Source of the DNA: Flammeovirgaceae bacterium
GTDB taxonomy: Bacteria; Bacteroidota; Bacteroidia; Cytophagales; Cyclobacteriaceae
NCBI GenBank assembly: GCA_022616575.1
Contig: JAKEEN010000178.1
Span: 1-7,814 of the forward strand
Reading direction: 5' to 3'
Length of the DNA stretch: 7,814 nt
Below are positions 4,929 to 7,814 of this stretch, one piece after another. The notes under the pieces were generated by a model. The model was not told the origin of the DNA, did not search any database, and was given only the letters and a program-made list of their open reading frames with translations. The stretch's first letter is position 1, and every line of letters begins with the position of its first letter. The position numbers and the translations under genes are program-made.

Positions 4929-5206
4929 GTATTCTGGATAAAGCTTCAGAAGAGGTTGCTCATGTTGCTTACTTTATAGAATCCAAAGGAATGTCAACTA
5001 CGGCTAAACTATTTGTAAACGATGCATTTTCATTTTTCGAAAAATTAGGTGATGCTAGAATCAAGCATAGACCATGTCAATTTTCTGATTGGAATTTAGA
5101 AGGTTCCCGGTGTGCCACTTTCAAACGAAAATTTGTCGTTGCTTATCTTGAAACTGAAAAAGAGATCATTATTTGTGATTTTGCCTTGCAAAAACTCCTT
5201 CGTTAA
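4910..5206 (+). CDS. Putative RelE/ParE-superfamily toxin
   Basis: 98 residues, the usual length for RelE/ParE toxins. The pattern fits: strand 'RKVSILDKASEE' (4-15), then a long helical pair ('VAHVAYFIESKGMSTTAKLF', 16-35; 'VNDAFSFFEKLG', 36-47), then the antiparallel sheet 'SRCATFKRKFVVAYLETEKE' (66-85) and 'IIICDFALQKLLR' (86-98). In this fold the basic residues in the sheet (here Arg67, Lys72, Arg73, Lys74) often contact the target. Whether it cleaves mRNA on the ribosome (RelE) or acts on gyrase (ParE) cannot be read from sequence. The start lies inside the antitoxin gene. Its TAA (5204-5206) overlaps the TAA of the opposite-strand gene (5203-5205), so no terminator fits between them. 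Confidence 0.65.
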   Translation: MAQRKVSILDKASEEVAHVAYFIESKGMSTTAKLFVNDAFSFFEKLGDARIKHRPCQFSDWNLEGSRCATFKRKFVVAYLETEKEIIICDFALQKLLR

Positions 5207-7814
5207 AATCCTGCTATTACAACCCTTTTCCTGAATTTCTTCACCTCACCAGAAGCATTAAAGACCTCAAACCATACGGTGTAGTAACCAATTCGGGCTT
5301 TTGATCCATCTTCACGGTCACCGTCCCAACGGTAAAATCCATTGGAGGCGAGAATTTCATTGTTGGCTATTTCTTTAACAAGTCTCCCCTGCAAATCATA
5401 AATAGAAATGTTGGCCACATATCCGCCCTGTTCAAAATTATAATTGATCAAAGTAAATTCAGGCTGTCCACCGTGGGGCTTGAAAATCTCGGGTTCAATA
5501 TCAACCGCCTCGTCAGCAATTTGAGATTCCAAAATCGAGTTTGAGTTAACATATCCAGGAGTTGCATAACCGGCTGAAGTGGCTGCAGATTTCCAGTTTT
5601 GTTCTGCATCAGCTAATTCAAAAGAAATTCGTTCAAGCGAGACACCTTCATCGTCTTTCAAAAAAGTAGAGTGGTAGTCATCTGCATAGATAAATGCATC
5701 CAGAATTTTACCCGAAGAATTTACTACTGCTACTGAGCCTTCATCATCATTGAAAGAAGGCAGGCTGCATTCAAAAAAGTTTTCCTGCTGTGCCAATACG
5801 TACTCTCCTTTTACTATGTCTCCATTTTCAGTAAGCACTAAATAAGAAAATGGTACAAAAAGAAAATCATCGGATGAAAGTGGCTTGGAATTCACGGCAA
5901 CCCCGTTTTCGAAATTGGCGATCACAAAATCCTTCAGGTTAATGAACTTGGCCGAGTGGTTATACACCTCCACAAAATCAACTGCGTTGGGCCTCGGATT
6001 AAACAAGATTTCATTTATTAATATGTCAAGACTGTCTGCCTGCTGCGGTAATCCAAAAACTGTGTGAGAAAATTCTGATTGCACAAAATTTCCATTGCAG
6101 TCTTGAATGGTGTTAGCTGTTAGGGTGTATGTAATTCCAGGTTGGAGAGGATTGGTAAGTGTGATGTTGAACGTGGTAAGGGTTGCATCAGCAAAATTGA
6201 TTGACGCCAACGCTCGGTCAGGCGTAATAACAAAATCAGAAAGTGGTGGCATTTCATTCTTCAATTTTTCATTGAAAACGACTTTGATTGATGTATCAGA
6301 TGTGGGAATGGCAGTAACTAATTTAGGCCCGGTAAGATCAGGTTTGTTGGCAAAAATTGAGTTTTGAATTCCGGGGCTGCCCCCTTTAGAATCTTCTGAG
6401 GCCGCCCAATTATCTGATTCACCACATGGATTATTTAGGTCAATCAATTCAAGGGTATACCCCCCGGCTCTTTTGTCTTCATCGCGATACCAAGCATCTG
6501 AATAATTAACAAAATCAATCCGTGTATCCGAGTTGTCCTTCAACTCTAGTGGATCGCCAGCATTATTTAGTGTCGGAAAATTTGAAACACCGAGCGAGGC
6601 GCCAAGCGAAGAAAATAAAGTTGCCGAGGAAGCTGACGTTAGAATTACATATTCGCCCGGCCTAATAATATGAGAAGGCAGTGAGCCTGTCGAACTGCCA
6701 TCCGAAATTTTCCAATTCATAAGGTCGAATGGCTTATTGCTTCGATTGTGTATCTCGATGAACTCGGCATCGGGTAATCCAACTGTTGGACTTGGATCGG
6801 CCATAATTTCTGTGATGATTACATCTTTCTCTTGTGCGGGTACCGGTTCAAAATAGAAGAAGTCCTTCGAGGTTGATATAATGGCATTGCCAGATTCATC
6901 TTTTACATTAAAAACCGTTAATGTGCTTGTTGTTGCATTAGGAAAAGTATTCAGAAAGGTAAGTCTCACTGTTTTCTGGTCAGGCTGAAGAACAGACGAA
7001 ACAGAAGTTCCTACAGTATTACTAACTGAATAATTCGAGGCGGTTTCTGCTGTGGCCTGCTCTACTTTTTCATTGAACAGAACGTCTAGCTGTGAAGAAG
7101 AAATGGGTGTGATGCTTTGAATTTCTGGTTGCATTGTATCCAAAACTATATCGCCTATATAAAAATTATCAAAGAAGTGTTTAGCAAAGAAACTGGAAGT
7201 TGATTGGGTAATTTTTATTCCAAAAAATGAAGAATTAGTAATGGTGTTGTCTGTGGTTGTTCCTTCCAGAAAATAATTCGATCCGGTTCCGGCAGTGTCT
7301 CTCCACAAACTCCATTCGTTGGCTGCATTCCTAATCACTTTAATGTTTAGTGTACTGCTAGAAACATTAGTCACCCCATCGGCTCCGTTGATCAAGATGG
7401 AAGCCGACCCCGAAACCATTTTATAAAGGCTTATTTCATCGGGTGTACCGCCAATCCGAACAAAGTAACCGCTAAGAGTGCCGCTGGCAAGATTGCTTTG
7501 ATCAGCAATCAAATACACATCGACAAAATTGGCGCTTGATGTATTGAACTGAAGATTCACATAGAACTCCCACTGTCCCGCCTCAGCTTTTAAAGAAGGC
7601 GTGGTAATATAAAAGCTTGAACTGGCCGTTGATGAATTAGATCGGAGTTGGTTGGAATCAACTATCCAGTTGGCTCCATTGTCGGCACTCCAAACCGGGT
7701 TGCTGGTGAAATCCCCGTCAGAAAAATCATCAGCAAACTGTGCAAACGATTTGTTGATCGAAAAGAAAAGGAGAAGGGGTACAACAAATACCAGGCACTC
7801 GGGCCGAATTATAA
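5203..7814 (-). CDS. Secreted multidomain protein: lamin-tail and Ig-like domains, FlgD-like C-terminus (5' end beyond window)
   Basis: At least 869 residues. The frame runs open to the window edge. A GTG at 7560 is internal, because upstream codons give a signal peptide ('LVFVVPLLLFFSINKSFA', cleaved before Gln25) and then 'DDFSDGDFTSNPVW'. No ATG is visible, so the start is probably just outside. Domains by in-window residue: 28-225, beta-rich, probably concanavalin A/laminin-G-like ('HFFDNFYIGDIVLD' at its end); 228-324, SbsA-type Ig-like ('LDVLFNEKVEQAT'); 330-484, lamin-tail domain ('VIITEIMADPSP', 'EFIEIHNRSNKPFDL'); 490-587, second Ig-like ('IKVVFNEKL'); 595-756, second lamin-tail domain ('ILINEILFNPRP', 'DFVEVYNHSAKFINL'); 774-869, FlgD-like Ig ('ISIYDLQGRLVKEI', 'WDGDREDGSKARIGYYTVW'). 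The C-terminal module resembles those of Bacteroidota secreted or gliding-associated proteins, so Type IX export is plausible but unproven. No catalytic motif is seen; an adhesive or structural surface role is inferred. Confidence 0.85.
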   Translation of the reverse strand, partial: IIRPECLVFVVPLLLFFSINKSFAQFADDFSDGDFTSNPVWSADNGANWIVDSNQLRSNSSTASSSFYITTPSLKAEAGQWEFYVNLQFNTSSANFVDVYLIADQSNLASGTLSGYFVRIGGTPDEISLYKMVSGSASILINGADGVTNVSSSTLNIKVIRNAANEWSLWRDTAGTGSNYFLEGTTTDNTITNSSFFGIKITQSTSSFFAKHFFDNFYIGDIVLDTMQPEIQSITPISSSQLDVLFNEKVEQATAETASNYSVSNTVGTSVSSVLQPDQKTVRLTFLNTFPNATTSTLTVFNVKDESGNAIISTSKDFFYFEPVPAQEKDVIITEIMADPSPTVGLPDAEFIEIHNRSNKPFDLMNWKISDGSSTGSLPSHIIRPGEYVILTSASSATLFSSLGASLGVSNFPTLNNAGDPLELKDNSDTRIDFVNYSDAWYRDEDKRAGGYTLELIDLNNPCGESDNWAASEDSKGGSPGIQNSIFANKPDLTGPKLVTAIPTSDTSIKVVFNEKLKNEMPPLSDFVITPDRALASINFADATLTTFNITLTNPLQPGITYTLTANTIQDCNGNFVQSEFSHTVFGLPQQADSLDILINEILFNPRPNAVDFVEVYNHSAKFINLKDFVIANFENGVAVNSKPLSSDDFLFVPFSYLVLTENGDIVKGEYVLAQQENFFECSLPSFNDDEGSVAVVNSSGKILDAFIYADDYHSTFLKDDEGVSLERISFELADAEQNWKSAATSAGYATPGYVNSNSILESQIADEAVDIEPEIFKPHGGQPEFTLINYNFEQGGYVANISIYDLQGRLVKEIANNEILASNGFYRWDGDREDGSKARIGYYTVWFEVFNASGEVKKFRKRVVIAGF
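7738..7812 (-). other. Signal peptide of the lamin-tail protein
   Basis: The 25 in-window codons before 'FADDFSDGDF' read as a positively charged residue (Arg3), a hydrophobic core 'LVFVVPLLLFFSI' (7-19), then 'NKSFA' and a predicted cleavage after Ala24. This is a standard Sec signal I peptidase site and shows the true coding start lies at or just past the window's right edge. Confidence 0.75.

Noticed and set aside
5885..6367. Plus-strand frames inside the lamin-tail gene
   Set aside because: Shadows; the minus strand encodes continuous recognisable domains there.

Overview
The window looks like chromosomal DNA from a member of the Bacteroidota, probably of the Cytophagales type. The evidence is: (i) a secreted multidomain protein with lamin-tail and FlgD-like C-terminal modules; (ii) a TraR/DksA-family protein carrying the cysteine-poor 'YGICSVTGKLI' version of the zinc finger; (iii) an RluB-type pseudouridine synthase with a long Lys/Arg/Ser-rich N-terminal tail; (iv) TAnnTTTG-like promoter elements with few Shine-Dalgarno sequences. 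This placement is inferred from family resemblance, not from a search.

Layout. Positions 1-87 hold two stacked hairpins, the second being a canonical intrinsic terminator whose T-run touches the next start codon. Positions 88 to about 201 hold the first 38 or so codons of a GIY-YIG endonuclease-like gene. It is cut off abruptly and joined to a minus-strand fragment (about 202-591) encoding one complete PAS domain with no effector. Both genes end at the same point, so this is a rearrangement scar or an assembly junction. Positions 634-870 carry no recognised gene, only a plus-strand open frame of uncertain status.

Positions 871-2704 (minus) are a tight scpB-rluB pair overlapping by 14 bases: chromosome condensation (SMC-ScpAB) followed by 23S rRNA pseudouridylation, a gene order also known from Firmicutes. 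Upstream lies a separate minus-strand unit, 2778-3557, a DksA-like protein with a histone H1-like Lys/Ala/Pro tail. It has a plausible Bacteroidota promoter and a perfect 24-base palindromic terminator. Two copies of a 21-base GC-rich imperfect palindrome lie in frame within its tail.

Divergently transcribed on the plus strand is a lipoprotein-type isoaspartyl peptidase/asparaginase (3697-4722). It is closely followed by a compact type II toxin-antitoxin-like pair (4758-5206, genes overlapping by 19 bases). The toxin's stop codon overlaps, tail to tail, the stop of a large minus-strand secreted protein. That protein runs to the window edge, and its coding region continues well upstream of the first GTG, through a signal peptide.

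The gene-to-gene links are modest: scpB-rluB are probably translationally coupled, the toxin-antitoxin pair is an operon, and the rest are independent units. I did not find convincing evidence of a new multi-gene system. The items most worth a second look are the GIY-YIG/PAS junction, the palindromic repeats captured inside the DksA-like gene, and the repeat-rich RluB tail whose DNA repeats also form hairpins.
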